DNA of 64,000 bases from Pseudomonas sp. B21-048 (GCF_024748615.1 NZ_CP087168.1:248001-312000), one strand, 5' to 3'; counted from the first letter of the stretch, positions 19,843-29,623 are shown. Translations and numbers: made by a program. The notes: a model not told the origin generated them from the sequence alone.

Positions 19843-20678
19843 GCTTGATTCTCCAACGCTGGGCTGTAAACCCGCGGTGCACTTTTCTGCGGCAGGTGGA
19901 TGAGATTGAGGTTGTGACGACGGGCCCATTGCACGGCAAGGCCCGTGGGCGACGACAGGCTGACCAGGGTCTGGATGCCGGCGCGTAACACTTTCTGGAT
20001 CAATTCGAGGCTGCAACGGCTGGTGACAATTGCCAGGCCGCCAGTGGTCGGGATTTTCTGGCGGATCAACCCGCCGATCAGCTTGTCGAGGGCGTTGTGC
20101 CGGCCGATGTCTTCGCGGCCCAACAGCAATTCGCCGTTGCCGTTCATGAACACCGCCGCATGCACCGCGCCGCAATGCTGGCCCAGAGGCTGGAACTCGC
20201 CGATGCGCTGGCGCAGGCCGTCCAGCCATTCGGCCGGGGGCAGTGGGGCGCCGGGCAATACTTTGAGGTCGGGCAGGGCTTGCTCCACCGCTTCCACGCC
20301 ACAGAGCCCGCAACCGCTGGTGCCAGCCAGTTGCCGACGCTGCTGCTTGAGGTTCCAGAAGGCACGATTGGCGATGGTCACTTGCGCGTATTGCGCCGAC
20401 CCTGAACCGCTGAGTTGCAAATCGTAGATGTCTGAAGCGTCTTCGATGATGCCGCTGCCGAGGCTGAAACCGACGATGAAGTCTTCAAGATCCGTTGGCG
20501 TCACCAACATGACCGCCTGGCTGATGCCGTTGTAGGCGATCGCCAGCGCGACTTCCTCGGCCAGCGCGGTGCTGGCCGATTCGGTGTATTCAAGGTTGCA
20601 GTAACTGTAGGTATGGCTTGCGGCGGTCGCGGGCGTTTCAAGAGCAGGCGCCGCGCGGGAAGGGCGCTTGGCGTTCAT
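19839..20678 (-). CDS. fdhD: FdhD, formate dehydrogenase accessory sulfurtransferase
   Basis: 279 residues. The active-site loop TSGCGLCGVEAVEQ carries the two cysteines that pass sulfur to the molybdenum cofactor. DIGRHNALDK is also diagnostic. It is the first gene of a two-gene operon with the oxidoreductase, coupled by a 4-base overlap. Confidence 0.95.
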   Translation of the reverse strand: MNAKRPSRAAPALETPATAASHTYSYCNLEYTESASTALAEEVALAIAYNGISQAVMLVTPTDLEDFIVGFSLGSGIIEDASDIYDLQLSGSGSAQYAQVTIANRAFWNLKQQRRQLAGTSGCGLCGVEAVEQALPDLKVLPGAPLPPAEWLDGLRQRIGEFQPLGQHCGAVHAAVFMNGNGELLLGREDIGRHNALDKLIGGLIRQKIPTTGGLAIVTSRCSLELIQKVLRAGIQTLVSLSSPTGLAVQWARRHNLNLIHLPQKSAPRVYSPALENQA

Positions 20679-20772
20679 TAGGCATCACCGAGGGTTTAGT
20701 CAGCTTTAAGCCTATGCGCGTCAACGGGTCACGTCTAATCGCTATTGCTGATCTACTGATAGATAAGATCGA

Positions 20773-21660
20773 TCAAGAGTCTGTCGGTGATTGCTGATAG
20801 AACGCGAAACAGACTTCTGCAAGCGCCGAACGCGGAGCACTGCGACGCATGATCAGACCCAGCCGGGCGAGGGTCTGGGCGCTTTCGATGGGTTGCAGAC
20901 GCAAGTGATCGGTGAGGTTTTCCAGGCCACTGCTCAGCGGCATCACTGCGCAACACAGGCCACCGTGTACGGCTTGTAACAATTGGTGGACCGCATCGGT
21001 TTGCAGCAATGGCTGTGGGCTCAGGCCACGGCTGTGGAAGTTATGGTCGATGGACTGGCGAAAATGCATGCCGCTGGTGAGCATGCCCAGCGGCAGTTCA
21101 ATCAACGATTCCCAGCTTAACGGCGCCTCGCCGAAGCTGAAGAAACGCCGATCGTAAAGCAGGCCCATGCTGGTTTCGCTGAAGGCCAGGGAATCGAAAC
21201 GCTCACCGTCCAGACGCTCCAGGTACGACACGCCGATGTCGAGACGGTTATTCGCCAATTGTTCAAGGATCTGTTCGGAACTCAGCGCCGAAAGTTCGAA
21301 GCGCAGGTTGGGGTGTTCGGCGTGCAGGCGTTGCATCAATGGCACCGGATCGAAACTCGACAGCGGCACCACGCCCAGACGCAACGTACCCACGAGATTG
21401 CCGCGACAGGCTGCCGCTTCGGCCTGTAAACCATCACAAGCCGCCAGTACCGTACGCGCCCATGCCAACACGCGTTCGCCCGGCGCGGTGAAACCTTCGA
21501 AGCGTTGACCGCGATTGACCAGCGGCAGGTCGAGCTCTTCTTCGAGGCTGCGCAGGCGCATGGACAAGGTCGGCTGGGTGATGTGACAACGCGCGGCGGC
21601 CTGGCCGAAGTGCCGGGTTTCGTCGAGAGCGATGAGGAATTTGAGCTGCTTGATGTCCAT
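20773..21660 (-). CDS. LysR-family transcriptional regulator
   Basis: 295 residues from the ATG at 21660, with GGAG five bases upstream; a GTG two codons earlier is possible. The N-terminal winged HTH reads [20 protein letters not shown], followed by a LysR substrate domain. The sequence around [20 protein letters not shown] resembles OxyR/CynR-like members. It lies upstream of fdhD on the same strand, 94 bases apart, and may regulate it (inference). Confidence 0.88.
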   Translation of the reverse strand: MDIKQLKFLIALDETRHFGQAAARCHITQPTLSMRLRSLEEELDLPLVNRGQRFEGFTAPGERVLAWARTVLAACDGLQAEAAACRGNLVGTLRLGVVPLSSFDPVPLMQRLHAEHPNLRFELSALSSEQILEQLANNRLDIGVSYLERLDGERFDSLAFSETSMGLLYDRRFFSFGEAPLSWESLIELPLGMLTSGMHFRQSIDHNFHSRGLSPQPLLQTDAVHQLLQAVHGGLCCAVMPLSSGLENLTDHLRLQPIESAQTLARLGLIMRRSAPRSALAEVCFAFYQQSPTDS

Positions 21661-21797
21661 CTTCACTCCAGGGCGCGGGCAAGGTTTGCGATTCTAGCGC
21701 CTGCAGGGGGTTGGGTCATTGGTCGGCTGGGAACCGGGCTTCGCAAGGCTGGTCTAGTCTTTGGCGTCTGGAACCTAAACCCCAAGGAGAGTGCACC

Positions 21798-22238
21798 ATG
21801 AGTATTTTTAGCTTTGTGAAAGAAGCAGGCGAAAAACTTATCGATCTGTTGACACCTGGCAATGCGAATGCCAGCGAGCAACTGAAGGAACACATCAGCA
21901 AGGTCGGCCTGGGTAATCCGAATGTTCAGGCGACAATTGAGGGCGACAAAGTCACCATCACCGGTGACGTGGCGAGTCAGGAAGAGAAGGAAAAAATTCT
22001 GTTGGCCGTGGGCAATATTGCCGGTGTCGGCAGTGTTGATGACCAGATCACCGTAACAGGTCCGGTTGCTCAGGCGGCGCGCTTTGTCACCGTTAAAAAG
22101 GGCGACACCCTCAGCGCAATTTCCAAGGCCGAATACGGCGACGCGAACAAGTACAACAAAATATTCGAGGCCAACAAACCAATGCTTTCGCACCCGGACA
22201 AGATCTATCCGGGGCAGGTGTTGCGGATTCCTGAATAA
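21798..22238 (+). CDS. lysM: LysM/BON-domain protein (Kbp/YgaU family)
   Basis: 146 residues. ATG 21798 is preceded by AAGGAG. A BON domain covers about 25-90 ([20 protein letters not shown]) and a LysM motif closes the protein ([20 protein letters not shown]...PGQVLRIPE). The E. coli relative Kbp binds potassium. No signal peptide is visible. Confidence 0.9.
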   Translation: MSIFSFVKEAGEKLIDLLTPGNANASEQLKEHISKVGLGNPNVQATIEGDKVTITGDVASQEEKEKILLAVGNIAGVGSVDDQITVTGPVAQAARFVTVKKGDTLSAISKAEYGDANKYNKIFEANKPMLSHPDKIYPGQVLRIPE

Positions 22239-22242
22239 GGCT

Positions 22243-22346
22243 TGAGATCGCTATCGCTGGCAAGCCCGCTCCCACAGGAATTGTGTCGTTCACGAAGGAT
22301 GCGAACGACACAGATCCTGTGGGAGCGTGGCTTGCCCGCGATGCAT
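22243..22346. repeat. REP-type palindromic repeat (second class)
   Basis: Arms ATCGCTGGCAAGCCCGCTCC and GGGAGCGTGGCTTGCCCGCG pair across a central GTGTCGTTC...GAACGACAC hairpin. This CCCACAG/CTGTGGG class differs from the GTTCCCACGC class found elsewhere in the window. Confidence 0.8.
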
Positions 22347-22356
22347 GCGACTCGAT

Positions 22357-23019
22357 TTAGAGCCCGGCAATCAACTCCCGATAATCCCCCACCGCCGCAA
22401 ATTCGGCCGTGTCCTTCGGCCCTTTGCGACTGTCTGGTTCGCTCACGGCCAGCAGATGCGCCACACCAAAATTGCGAGCACTGCGCAGAATCGGCAACGT
22501 ATCGTCGATAAACAGACTGCGCGCCGGGTCGAAACCGATATCGGCTTGCAAGGCATCCCAGAACTGCGGGTTTTCCTTGGGGAAACCGTAATCGTGGGAG
22601 CTGATCAATCGCTCGAAATACGGCGCCAGTTCAATTCGTTCCAGCTTCAATGACAGCGAGTCGCGGTGGGCGTTGGTGATCAGTACCACGCGTTTGCCGG
22701 CCCGTTTGATTGCCGCCAGAAACGTGTCCGCATCCGGACGCAGGGCGATCAGGTGCGCGGTTTCCACTTTCAGTTCGCGTACCGACAGCTTCAGCTCGGC
22801 GCTCCAGAAGTCCAGGCAATACCACTGCAATTGACCGGCGTTGCGTTCGAACAGTGGCTGCAACTCCAGCTCCGCCATGGCCCGGCTCACCCCATGCAGC
22901 TCGGCATAACGCTGGGGCAGGTGCTCCATCCAGAAATGGTTGTCGTAGTGCAGGTCCAGCAACGTGCCGTCCATATCCAGCAAAACGGTATCGATGTCGC
23001 GCCAGGGCAGCAGGGACAT
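22357..23019 (-). CDS. yrfG: GMP/IMP 5'-nucleotidase YrfG, HAD family
   Basis: 220 residues from the ATG at 23019, with GGAGAAG upstream; the longer frame crosses the nudE promoter and is not used. HAD motif I is LLDMDGTLLDLHYDN (catalytic D14 and D16 region), motif II VLITNAH, motif III/IV FIDDTLPIL. It dephosphorylates purine nucleotides. Divergent from nudE, 90 bases apart. Confidence 0.92.
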   Translation of the reverse strand: MSLLPWRDIDTVLLDMDGTLLDLHYDNHFWMEHLPQRYAELHGVSRAMAELELQPLFERNAGQLQWYCLDFWSAELKLSVRELKVETAHLIALRPDADTFLAAIKRAGKRVVLITNAHRDSLSLKLERIELAPYFERLISSHDYGFPKENPQFWDALQADIGFDPARSLFIDDTLPILRSARNFGVAHLLAVSEPDSRKGPKDTAEFAAVGDYRELIAGL

Positions 23020-23109
23020 AAAAAACTTCTCCAGCGGTAAAAAAGATATCCGAGGTAAACAATCAGAATAGGCCGGGTATAGTAACGCGTTCACGCCAAG
23101 GAGCTGTCT

Positions 23110-23676
23110 ATGCGCCAGAAACCCACCGTACTTGCCCGCGAGATCGTCGCCACCAGCCGTTTGTTCTGTGTCGAAGAGCTGAAGTTGCGCTTTTCCAATG
23201 GCGTGGAGCGCACGTACGAGCGCCTGGTCGGCAAGGGCGCCGGTTATGGCGCGGTGATGATCGTGGCGATGCTCGACGCGGACCACGCGGTGCTGGTGGA
23301 GGAATACTGCGGCGGCACCGATGCCTATGAACTGTCCTTGCCCAAAGGCTTGATCGAGCCGGGCGAAGACGTGCTGGCGGCGGCCGAGCGGGAACTCAAG
23401 GAAGAAGCCGGCTATGGCGCGCGGCAGCTCGAACATCTGACCGAGTTGTCGTTGTCACCCGGCTACATGAGCCAGAAGATCCAGGTGGTACTGGCGACCG
23501 ATTTGTACGAAGAACGCCTGGAGGGGGACGAGCCTGAGCCGATGGGGGTGGACAAGATCAATCTGCGTGAATTGTCGGCCTTGGCGCAGAACCCGCGATT
23601 CACCGAGGGCCGTGCCTTGGCGGCGTTGTATCTGGCCCGTGACTTACTGACTCAACGTGGGGTGTTTTTGCCGTGA
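23110..23676 (+). CDS. nudE: NudE, ADP-compounds (ADP-ribose) hydrolase, Nudix
   Basis: 188 residues. The Nudix box GLIEPGEDVLAAAERELKEE-AG is intact (GX5EX7REXXEEXG). It hydrolyses ADP-ribose, NADH and Ap3A. It overlaps cysQ by 4 bases (GTGA). Confidence 0.95.
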   Translation: MRQKPTVLAREIVATSRLFCVEELKLRFSNGVERTYERLVGKGAGYGAVMIVAMLDADHAVLVEEYCGGTDAYELSLPKGLIEPGEDVLAAAERELKEEAGYGARQLEHLTELSLSPGYMSQKIQVVLATDLYEERLEGDEPEPMGVDKINLRELSALAQNPRFTEGRALAALYLARDLLTQRGVFLP

Positions 23677-24506
23677 ATTTGAATTTTCCCCATCCGTTGA
23701 TGGCGCCAGTCGTTGAACTGGCTTTGAAGGCTGGTGAAGCGATCCTGCCATTCTGGCGCGTCAACGTTGCCGTGACGGCAAAGTCCGATGATTCCCCGGT
23801 CACCGCCGCCGACATGGCCGCTCATCATCTGATTCTGGCTGGGCTGACGGCGCTGGATCCGAGCATTCCGGTGCTGTCCGAAGAAGACGCCAATATTCCC
23901 CAGAGCGTGCGCGCTGGCTGGCAGCGCTGGTGGTTGGTCGATCCATTGGACGGGACCAAGGAGTTTATTTCCGGCAGCGAAGAGTTCACCGTCAACATTG
24001 CGTTGATCGAGCAAGGGCGTGTGGTGTTCGGTGTGGTGTCGATGCCGACCAACGGGCGCTTTTATGTAGGGGGCGCGGGGTTAGGTGCCTGGCGTGGCGA
24101 TAAAGGCGCCGAGCCGTTGCCGATTGAGGTTCGCGACGTTCCGGCGGCGGGTGAAGCGTTCACGGTGGTTGCCAGTCGTCGGCATTCCAGCCCTGAGCAG
24201 GAGCGGTTACTCGCGGGGTTGAGCGACAGCCTGGGCGAGTTGCAACTGGCGAATATCGGCAGTTCGTTGAAATTTTGCCTGTTGGCGGAAGGGGCCGCGG
24301 ATTGTTATCCACGGCTGGCGCCGACTTCGCAGTGGGACACGGCCGCGGCCCAAGGCGTGCTGGAAGGTGCGGGGGGTGAAGTGTTGGATTTGAGCGGTGA
24401 GCCGTTCTGTTACCCGGCGCGGGAATCATTGCTGAATGAATTTTTTCTGGCGCTGCCGGCTAAGGCAACATGGCGGGAAAAGTTGTTGGCTTTGGCTCGC
24501 AACTAA
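23673..24506 (+). CDS. cysQ: CysQ, 3'(2'),5'-bisphosphate nucleotidase
   Basis: 277 residues starting at GTG 23673, which overlaps the nudE stop; the next ATG (codon 10) would cut conserved N-terminal sequence. Inositol-monophosphatase-fold metal motifs are present: EEDANIP and WWLVDPLDGTKEF, and late SQWDTAAAQGVLE. It converts PAP to AMP in sulfur assimilation and can use inositol phosphates. Confidence 0.95.
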   Translation: MNLNFPHPLMAPVVELALKAGEAILPFWRVNVAVTAKSDDSPVTAADMAAHHLILAGLTALDPSIPVLSEEDANIPQSVRAGWQRWWLVDPLDGTKEFISGSEEFTVNIALIEQGRVVFGVVSMPTNGRFYVGGAGLGAWRGDKGAEPLPIEVRDVPAAGEAFTVVASRRHSSPEQERLLAGLSDSLGELQLANIGSSLKFCLLAEGAADCYPRLAPTSQWDTAAAQGVLEGAGGEVLDLSGEPFCYPARESLLNEFFLALPAKATWREKLLALARN

Positions 24507-24608
24507 GATCGTTCCCATGCTCGGCGTGGGAATGCCTCTAGGGACGCTCCGCGTCCAGTGACGCGGAGCGTCACGGGCTGCATTCCCACGCAGAGCGTGG
24601 GAACGATC
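24507..24608. repeat. REP-type palindromic repeat
   Basis: Arms GATCGTTCCCATGC and GCGTGGGAACGATC with GACGCTCCGCGTC / GACGCGGAGCGTC inside. It separates the convergent cysQ and thioesterase genes. Confidence 0.82.
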
Positions 24609-24610
24609 AG

Positions 24611-25066
24611 TCATCGGTGAAGGACGTACTGCCCGGTAAACCGCACCGCCTCCTCTTCACTCCCGGCATTGACGATCCGCGAATGCAGCGTCAACCGCGC
24701 CCGCCCATACCGCTCATACATTGCCAGAAACTTCTTCCACGCCGCCGCACTCGGTGCCTGGCACATCGCCGTCGCATCCATGGTGACCGGCAGCGGGTAG
24801 CTGATCTGCCCTTCCTGAATCACGATGTGCCCGTCTTCGATGCCTTCTTCGCGCAAACGCAAATGCAACCAGCCCCAGCCGGCCAGCACCGCGCCGCAAT
24901 ACAGGCTGCCGCCGAACATGGTGCTCTTGTGGTTGACGTTGGCTTCCAGTGGCAGGTGCAGGCGCAGTTGTTGATCGTGCCAGTCGAGCACTTTGAGGCC
25001 CATCTTCCGCGTGAGAGGGATGTCGGAATGGAGGATCGATTCCAGGTGTCGACTGTCGCGGTTCAT
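24611..25066 (-). CDS. Thioesterase, YiiD C-terminal-like hotdog protein
   Basis: 151 residues. The hotdog core NHKSTMFGGSLYCGAVLAGW is characteristic of YiiD_C thioesterases (N...FGGS). Substrate unknown. It is 40 bases downstream of dctD on the same strand and could be cotranscribed. Confidence 0.82.
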   Translation of the reverse strand: MNRDSRHLESILHSDIPLTRKMGLKVLDWHDQQLRLHLPLEANVNHKSTMFGGSLYCGAVLAGWGWLHLRLREEGIEDGHIVIQEGQISYPLPVTMDATAMCQAPSAAAWKKFLAMYERYGRARLTLHSRIVNAGSEEEAVRFTGQYVLHR

Positions 25067-25106
25067 TCGCGGGCCTTTTGTTTGAAGAGGATGATTTTAC
25101 GGTAGC

Positions 25107-26501
25107 TCAATCAAGGTCGTCGGTGTGGCTGCTGCCGCCAGCGTCGGCGAAGTTCAGACCATGCTTGCGCAGTTTGTCATGCAAGGTTTTGCGCGGAATG
25201 CCGAGCGCTTCGGCGAGGCTGCGCACGGAGCTGTGAGAGCGCGCCAGTTCGGCGGCAATCAGGCTCTTCTCGAAGTTCTCCACCTGCTCGCTCAAACCGC
25301 CGCTGACCACTTCAATCGTGGTGCCGACGCCGCCATCAGGCGCACTGTTGTCCAGCGCCAGTTCAAGACCCAGGGCAAAACGTTCGGCGGCGTTCTGCAG
25401 TTCGCGCACATTGCCTGGCCAGGTATGGCGCAACAGCAGTGCCCGGTGCCCCGGCTGCAATTCGTGGGGCGGCAAGCCGTGCCGGGCGCTGGCTTCATCG
25501 GCGAAATGCTGGAACAGCATCAGCGCATCTTCGCCTCGCTCACGCAGCGGCGGAATACGCAATGGCGCGACGTTCAGGCGGTAATACAAGTCGGCACGGA
25601 AGCGGCCTTGGTCGGCGGACTGACGCAGGTCTTCCTTGGTCGCGGCGATGATGCGGATGTCCAGCGGGATCAGTTGGTTGCCGCCCAAGCGCTCGACGAC
25701 CCGCTCTTGCAGCAAGCGCAGCAGTTTCACCTGCACGTCCAGGCTCATGCTTTCGATTTCATCAAGGAACAACGTGCCGCCATTGGCGAATTCGAATTTT
25801 CCGATGCGACGTTTCTGTGCGCCGGTAAATGCACCGGGTTCGTGACCGAACAGCTCGCTTTCCACCACCGACTCGGCCAGGGCTCCGGCGTTGATTGCCA
25901 CGAACGGGCCGTTACGCCGACTCGACAGATCGTGCAGCGCGCGGGCCACCACTTCTTTACCCGCACCGGTTTCGCCGAGGATCAGCACGTCGGCCTTGGT
26001 CGCCGCCAAGGCACCAATCTGTTCGCGCAGGCGCAGCATCGGCGCCGATTGGCCGACCAGTCGAGCACTCAGTTCGTTGCGATCGCTCAGGGCCAGACGC
26101 AGGCTGCGGTTATCCAGCACCAGCCGGCGAAGGTCCAGGGCACGACGCACGCTGTCGAGCAGGGCGTCGCTGGCGAAAGGTTTTTCCAGAAAGTCATAGG
26201 CTCCGGCGCGCATGGCTTGTACCGCCAGCGGCACATCGCCGTGGCCGGTGATCAGCAGCACCGGCAACTCCGGGTCCTGGGCATGGAGTTCGGTCAGCAG
26301 TTCGATGCCGTCCATGCCCGGCATGCGGATGTCACTGACCACCACGCCCGGCCAGTCGCGTTCCAGTTGCCCGGCCAGGCCTTTGGCTTCAGCCAGCGGC
26401 AGGATTTTCAGGCCGGCCAGATCCAGAGTTTGGCTCAGGGCCTGGCGCAGATGGGGATCGTCGTCGATCAACACGACCTGGATGCGGTTGTCGATGGTCA
26501 T
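25107..26501 (-). CDS. dctD: DctD-type sigma-54-dependent response regulator
   Basis: 464 residues. Receiver domain with phospho-acceptor D57 (VVVSDIRMPGMDG), AAA+ domain with Walker A GETGAGKEVVARAL and the sigma-54 contact loop GAFTGA, and a C-terminal Fis-type HTH (LAEALGIPRKTLHDKLRKHG). It activates sigma-54 promoters for C4-dicarboxylate uptake in relatives. Its start overlaps the kinase stop (ATGA). No dctPQM transporter genes are in the window, although the P. aeruginosa locus has them next door (from memory). Confidence 0.88.
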   Translation of the reverse strand: MTIDNRIQVVLIDDDPHLRQALSQTLDLAGLKILPLAEAKGLAGQLERDWPGVVVSDIRMPGMDGIELLTELHAQDPELPVLLITGHGDVPLAVQAMRAGAYDFLEKPFASDALLDSVRRALDLRRLVLDNRSLRLALSDRNELSARLVGQSAPMLRLREQIGALAATKADVLILGETGAGKEVVARALHDLSSRRNGPFVAINAGALAESVVESELFGHEPGAFTGAQKRRIGKFEFANGGTLFLDEIESMSLDVQVKLLRLLQERVVERLGGNQLIPLDIRIIAATKEDLRQSADQGRFRADLYYRLNVAPLRIPPLRERGEDALMLFQHFADEASARHGLPPHELQPGHRALLLRHTWPGNVRELQNAAERFALGLELALDNSAPDGGVGTTIEVVSGGLSEQVENFEKSLIAAELARSHSSVRSLAEALGIPRKTLHDKLRKHGLNFADAGGSSHTDDLD

Positions 26502-28312
26502 GCACTTCGGTCCTCGGACGGTTGCAGGCTCACACCCGGTGCGCCTGCGCGCAGTTTCAGGGTAATCAGGGCGCCGCCTTCCTTGTGGTTGGAGAACGAC
26601 AGTTCACCCCCGAAGGCGCGCATCAGGCTGTCGCAGATTGCCAGCCCCAGCCCAAGCCCCTGAGTGCGGGTCTTGGTGGTGTAAAAGGGCTCGCCGGCAC
26701 GACCCAGCGCTTCCAGGCAGAACCCGGGGCCGTTGTCGCGAATGTACAGATTGACGCCGGCGGCGGTGGACTCGGCACTCAACCAGAGTTTACGCGGCGG
26801 GCCTTTTTCCGTCAGGGCATCGAGGGCATTGGCCAGCAAATTGCCAAGTACCTGGCGCAGACGGGTTTCACCGGCCTCGACCCATAGGGTGGCGGCCGGC
26901 AGGTCACGGATCAGTTCGACTTCCATGCTGCGTCGACGCTTGGCCAGTAATGCCAGGGCATCGTCCAGCGCCGGTTGCAGGGCCACGCTTTCCGGGGCGT
27001 GGCGATCACGCCGGGCGAAGGCGCGCAGGTGGGCGATGATCGAGGCCATGCGCCCGGTCAATTCGCTGATCAGCTTGAGGTTGCCGCGAGCATCCTCGGT
27101 GCGCTGATGATCGAGCAGCACTTCGGCGTTTTCCGCGTAGCTGCGTATCGCCGCCAGGGGTTGATTGAGTTCATGGCTGATGCTTGCCGACATCGTCCCC
27201 AACGCCGAGAGCTTGCCGGCCTGCACCAGGTCATCCTGCGCGCGCACCAGTTCCTGCTGAGCGTGTTCGCGCTCCAGCACTTCCTGCTTCAGTCGACGGT
27301 TGAGGCCTTCGAGGTCGCTGGTCCGTTCAGCGACCCGGCCTTCCAGTTCCTGGCGAGCCTTGCCTTCGAAGGCGATCCGATCCAGATAATGGCGTCGACG
27401 CTGCATCATCAGGCCGAGCAGCAGCATCAATACCAGCAGCGTTGCGCCGCCGATGGCCACAACCGTGCGTACCGGGCGGTCGATCAGGGTACGCGGCGCA
27501 AGGATACTGACGCTCCAGCCGGTTTCTTCGATCTGCCGGGTTTGGGTCAGCCAGGCATTGGCGTCGAGATTCAACGGCTTGGGATCGCGGGTCGGGTAGG
27601 GTTGAATGGCGGTGATGGCCTCGCGCTCTGCGTCGCTCAATGGGCGCGTCGAGCGGAAACGCCACTCGGGCCTCGACGTGAGGATGACCACGCCATTGTG
27701 GTCGGTGACCAGCAGTTGTTCCGGGGTTTTGCCCCAGAGGCTTTCGGTGTGGTCGAGGTCAACCTTGATGACCAGCACACCAATGATTTTTTCGCGATCA
27801 CGTATTGCCGCCGCAAAGAAGTAACCGCGTTTGGCCGAGGTGGTGCCCAGGCCGAAGAAGCGCCCCAGGCGTCCGGCCATGGCTTCACTGAAATAAGGAC
27901 GGAAAGCGAAATTGCGGCCGACGAAGCTGTCGTGTTTGTCCCAATTGGAAGCTGCCAGTGTCTTGCCGGTGGTGTCCATCAGGTACATGACTTCGGCGCC
28001 GGTCTGGGCGCTGATGTTTTTCAGCAGGCGATTGGCATTGCCTTGAACCACACCTTCGTCGGGTGCGGCCAGTGTCGCGCGCAGGGCAGGCAGCTCGCCA
28101 AGAATCTGTGGCAACACTTCATACCGATGCAGGGTGCCCAGCAGGTTGGCGACGTAGAGGTCGAGGGTCTGACGGTTCTGCCCGGTCAGTTCGCTGCGGT
28201 AGTAACGCTCGGCCAGATGCTCCAGTGGCCACAGCAAGGGCGCCAGGCACAGCGCGAGCAACGCCAGGCTGCGCCAGCGGGGTCTGCGGGGGAGGGTCGG
28301 TGTCATGAGCAT
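26498..28312 (-). CDS. dctB: DctB-type sensor histidine kinase
   Basis: 604 residues. One N-terminal membrane segment (about 13-28, SLALLALCLAPLLWPL), a large periplasmic double-PAS-like sensor domain, a second membrane segment (about 278-300, VVAIGGATLLVLMLLLGLMM), a coiled coil, the H-box SASISHELNQPLAAIRSYAE and the ATPase motifs NLLANALDALTE and DNGPGF. In the family the sensor domain binds succinate, malate or fumarate. Confidence 0.88.
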   Translation of the reverse strand: MLMTPTLPRRPRWRSLALLALCLAPLLWPLEHLAERYYRSELTGQNRQTLDLYVANLLGTLHRYEVLPQILGELPALRATLAAPDEGVVQGNANRLLKNISAQTGAEVMYLMDTTGKTLAASNWDKHDSFVGRNFAFRPYFSEAMAGRLGRFFGLGTTSAKRGYFFAAAIRDREKIIGVLVIKVDLDHTESLWGKTPEQLLVTDHNGVVILTSRPEWRFRSTRPLSDAEREAITAIQPYPTRDPKPLNLDANAWLTQTRQIEETGWSVSILAPRTLIDRPVRTVVAIGGATLLVLMLLLGLMMQRRRHYLDRIAFEGKARQELEGRVAERTSDLEGLNRRLKQEVLEREHAQQELVRAQDDLVQAGKLSALGTMSASISHELNQPLAAIRSYAENAEVLLDHQRTEDARGNLKLISELTGRMASIIAHLRAFARRDRHAPESVALQPALDDALALLAKRRRSMEVELIRDLPAATLWVEAGETRLRQVLGNLLANALDALTEKGPPRKLWLSAESTAAGVNLYIRDNGPGFCLEALGRAGEPFYTTKTRTQGLGLGLAICDSLMRAFGGELSFSNHKEGGALITLKLRAGAPGVSLQPSEDRSA

Positions 28313-28412
28313 CAGGCGCCTGTGGGTACAGACGCATTATGCCTAGGCTTGCGGGCGCAGTCTGCGCACCTGGGATCAAGTGCGCGCTGGCGGTGAAGAC
28401 TCACACAGGAAT

Positions 28413-28958
28413 TCAGGAAAAGACTTCGGCGTCCTTGAGGAACGCAGCGGACTGATCCTTGGCCGACAGTTTTGGTGCTTCGTCCAGCTGCCAGTCAATG
28501 CCCAGGTCCGGATCGTCCCAGCGAATGCTGCGCTCGGCCGACGGGGTGTAGTAGTCGGTGGTTTTATAGAGGAACTCGGCGAAATCGCTCAGCACCACGA
28601 AACCATGGGCAAAACCTTCCGGTACCCAGAGTTGGCGATGGTTGTCGGCGGACAGGCGCACCGCCACCCATTTGCCGAAATGCGGCGAGCTGCGTCGAAT
28701 ATCCACCGCCACGTCCAGCACTTCACCGACGGTGACGCGGACCAGTTTGCCCTGGGTGTTTTCCAGTTGGTAATGCAGGCCGCGCAGAACGCCTTTTTGC
28801 GAGCGGGAATGGTTGTCCTGAACGAACTGGGTGTTCAGGCCAGTCGCTTCTTCGAAAGCCTTGGCGTTGAAGCTCTCATAGAAGAAACCGCGCTCGTCAC
28901 CAAATACCTTGGGTTCGATGATCACAACACCGGGCAGGTCGGTGGTGACTACATTCAT
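28413..28958 (-). CDS. rmlC: dTDP-4-dehydrorhamnose 3,5-epimerase
   Basis: 181 residues from the ATG at 28958, supported by GGAGAAACACC upstream. Cupin-fold motifs FGDERGFFYESFN, QDNHSRSQKGVLRGLHYQ (catalytic His) and VPEGFAHGFVVLSD are intact. It makes dTDP-rhamnose precursor for surface polysaccharides. rmlA, rmlB and rmlD are not beside it; the upstream neighbour is a DUF3916 gene. Confidence 0.95.
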   Translation of the reverse strand: MNVVTTDLPGVVIIEPKVFGDERGFFYESFNAKAFEEATGLNTQFVQDNHSRSQKGVLRGLHYQLENTQGKLVRVTVGEVLDVAVDIRRSSPHFGKWVAVRLSADNHRQLWVPEGFAHGFVVLSDFAEFLYKTTDYYTPSAERSIRWDDPDLGIDWQLDEAPKLSAKDQSAAFLKDAEVFS

Positions 28959-29098
28959 GGTGTTTCTCCAGCAATAGGCGTGATGGCCGACATTCTTACG
29001 CAAAGTGGCGGTGGGTGCGAGTGGTGCGGTGGTTCGGGCGATCAAAATCTTGAAGTTGCTGTGTCTCCATCAGTAAAAAACGGGTGATCTCTCACCTG

Positions 29099-29623
29099 TT
29101 AATCGACCTCACCGAAATACCACTGCTCGGCCTCATAGGGTTGCCCGTCACAATCTTCAGAGGTATAGCGCAATCCTCTTTCCTTCATCCCGTCCGGAAG
29201 GACAAGACCCCATTCTGTGGCGAGGCTTTTGTCAGTTCGGCAGTGCTCACTGTCGATTGGCGGAATATGACCTCGGTGGTAATCCAGATTGGTGTAAATG
29301 CAGATTTCGCTGGTGAACATGTCCGGTAGGCAAATGACCGTGACTATTCGACAGTCGATGGCATTTTCAGGCCTGGCCTGGCGTATGTGGTGCGCTGCAT
29401 TGATCATTTGTTGGGCGCATTCTTTGCGTATGACAGTGGTCGCTTGTTTACCCTCTACCAGCGTTGTGAGAACCGGAATTTTCCAGTGGCAATATTTCTG
29501 CTCGAGAGTCAGGTCATCCGGGAAATAGCCTTCGAAGCGAGAGGCCCAGGCTGCAAGCGCTTTCAATCGACGTGGGATATTGCGGACTTTTTTGTTTGAG
29601 AGTGCAAGGCGGCGCATCGTCAT
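29099..29623 (-). CDS. DUF3916 domain protein
   Basis: 174 residues. RRLKALAAWASRFEGYFPDD, YCHWKIPVLTTLVEGKQATT and CLPDMFTSEICIYTNLDYH fit the DUF3916 family. Function unknown; no signal peptide or membrane segment. It is monocistronic and sits where P. aeruginosa, as I recall, carries rmlA/rmlD/rmlB. Confidence 0.75.
   Translation of the reverse strand: MTMRRLALSNKKVRNIPRRLKALAAWASRFEGYFPDDLTLEQKYCHWKIPVLTTLVEGKQATTVIRKECAQQMINAAHHIRQARPENAIDCRIVTVICLPDMFTSEICIYTNLDYHRGHIPPIDSEHCRTDKSLATEWGLVLPDGMKERGLRYTSEDCDGQPYEAEQWYFGEVD

Noticed and set aside
17788..19848. Long plus-strand open frame opposite the molybdopterin oxidoreductase
   Set aside because: Antisense shadow caused by high GC; the minus strand has clear family motifs throughout.
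22243..22346. Repeats at 22.2 kb considered as a CRISPR-like array
   Set aside because: Palindromic REP arms with no regular spacer units; no cas genes.
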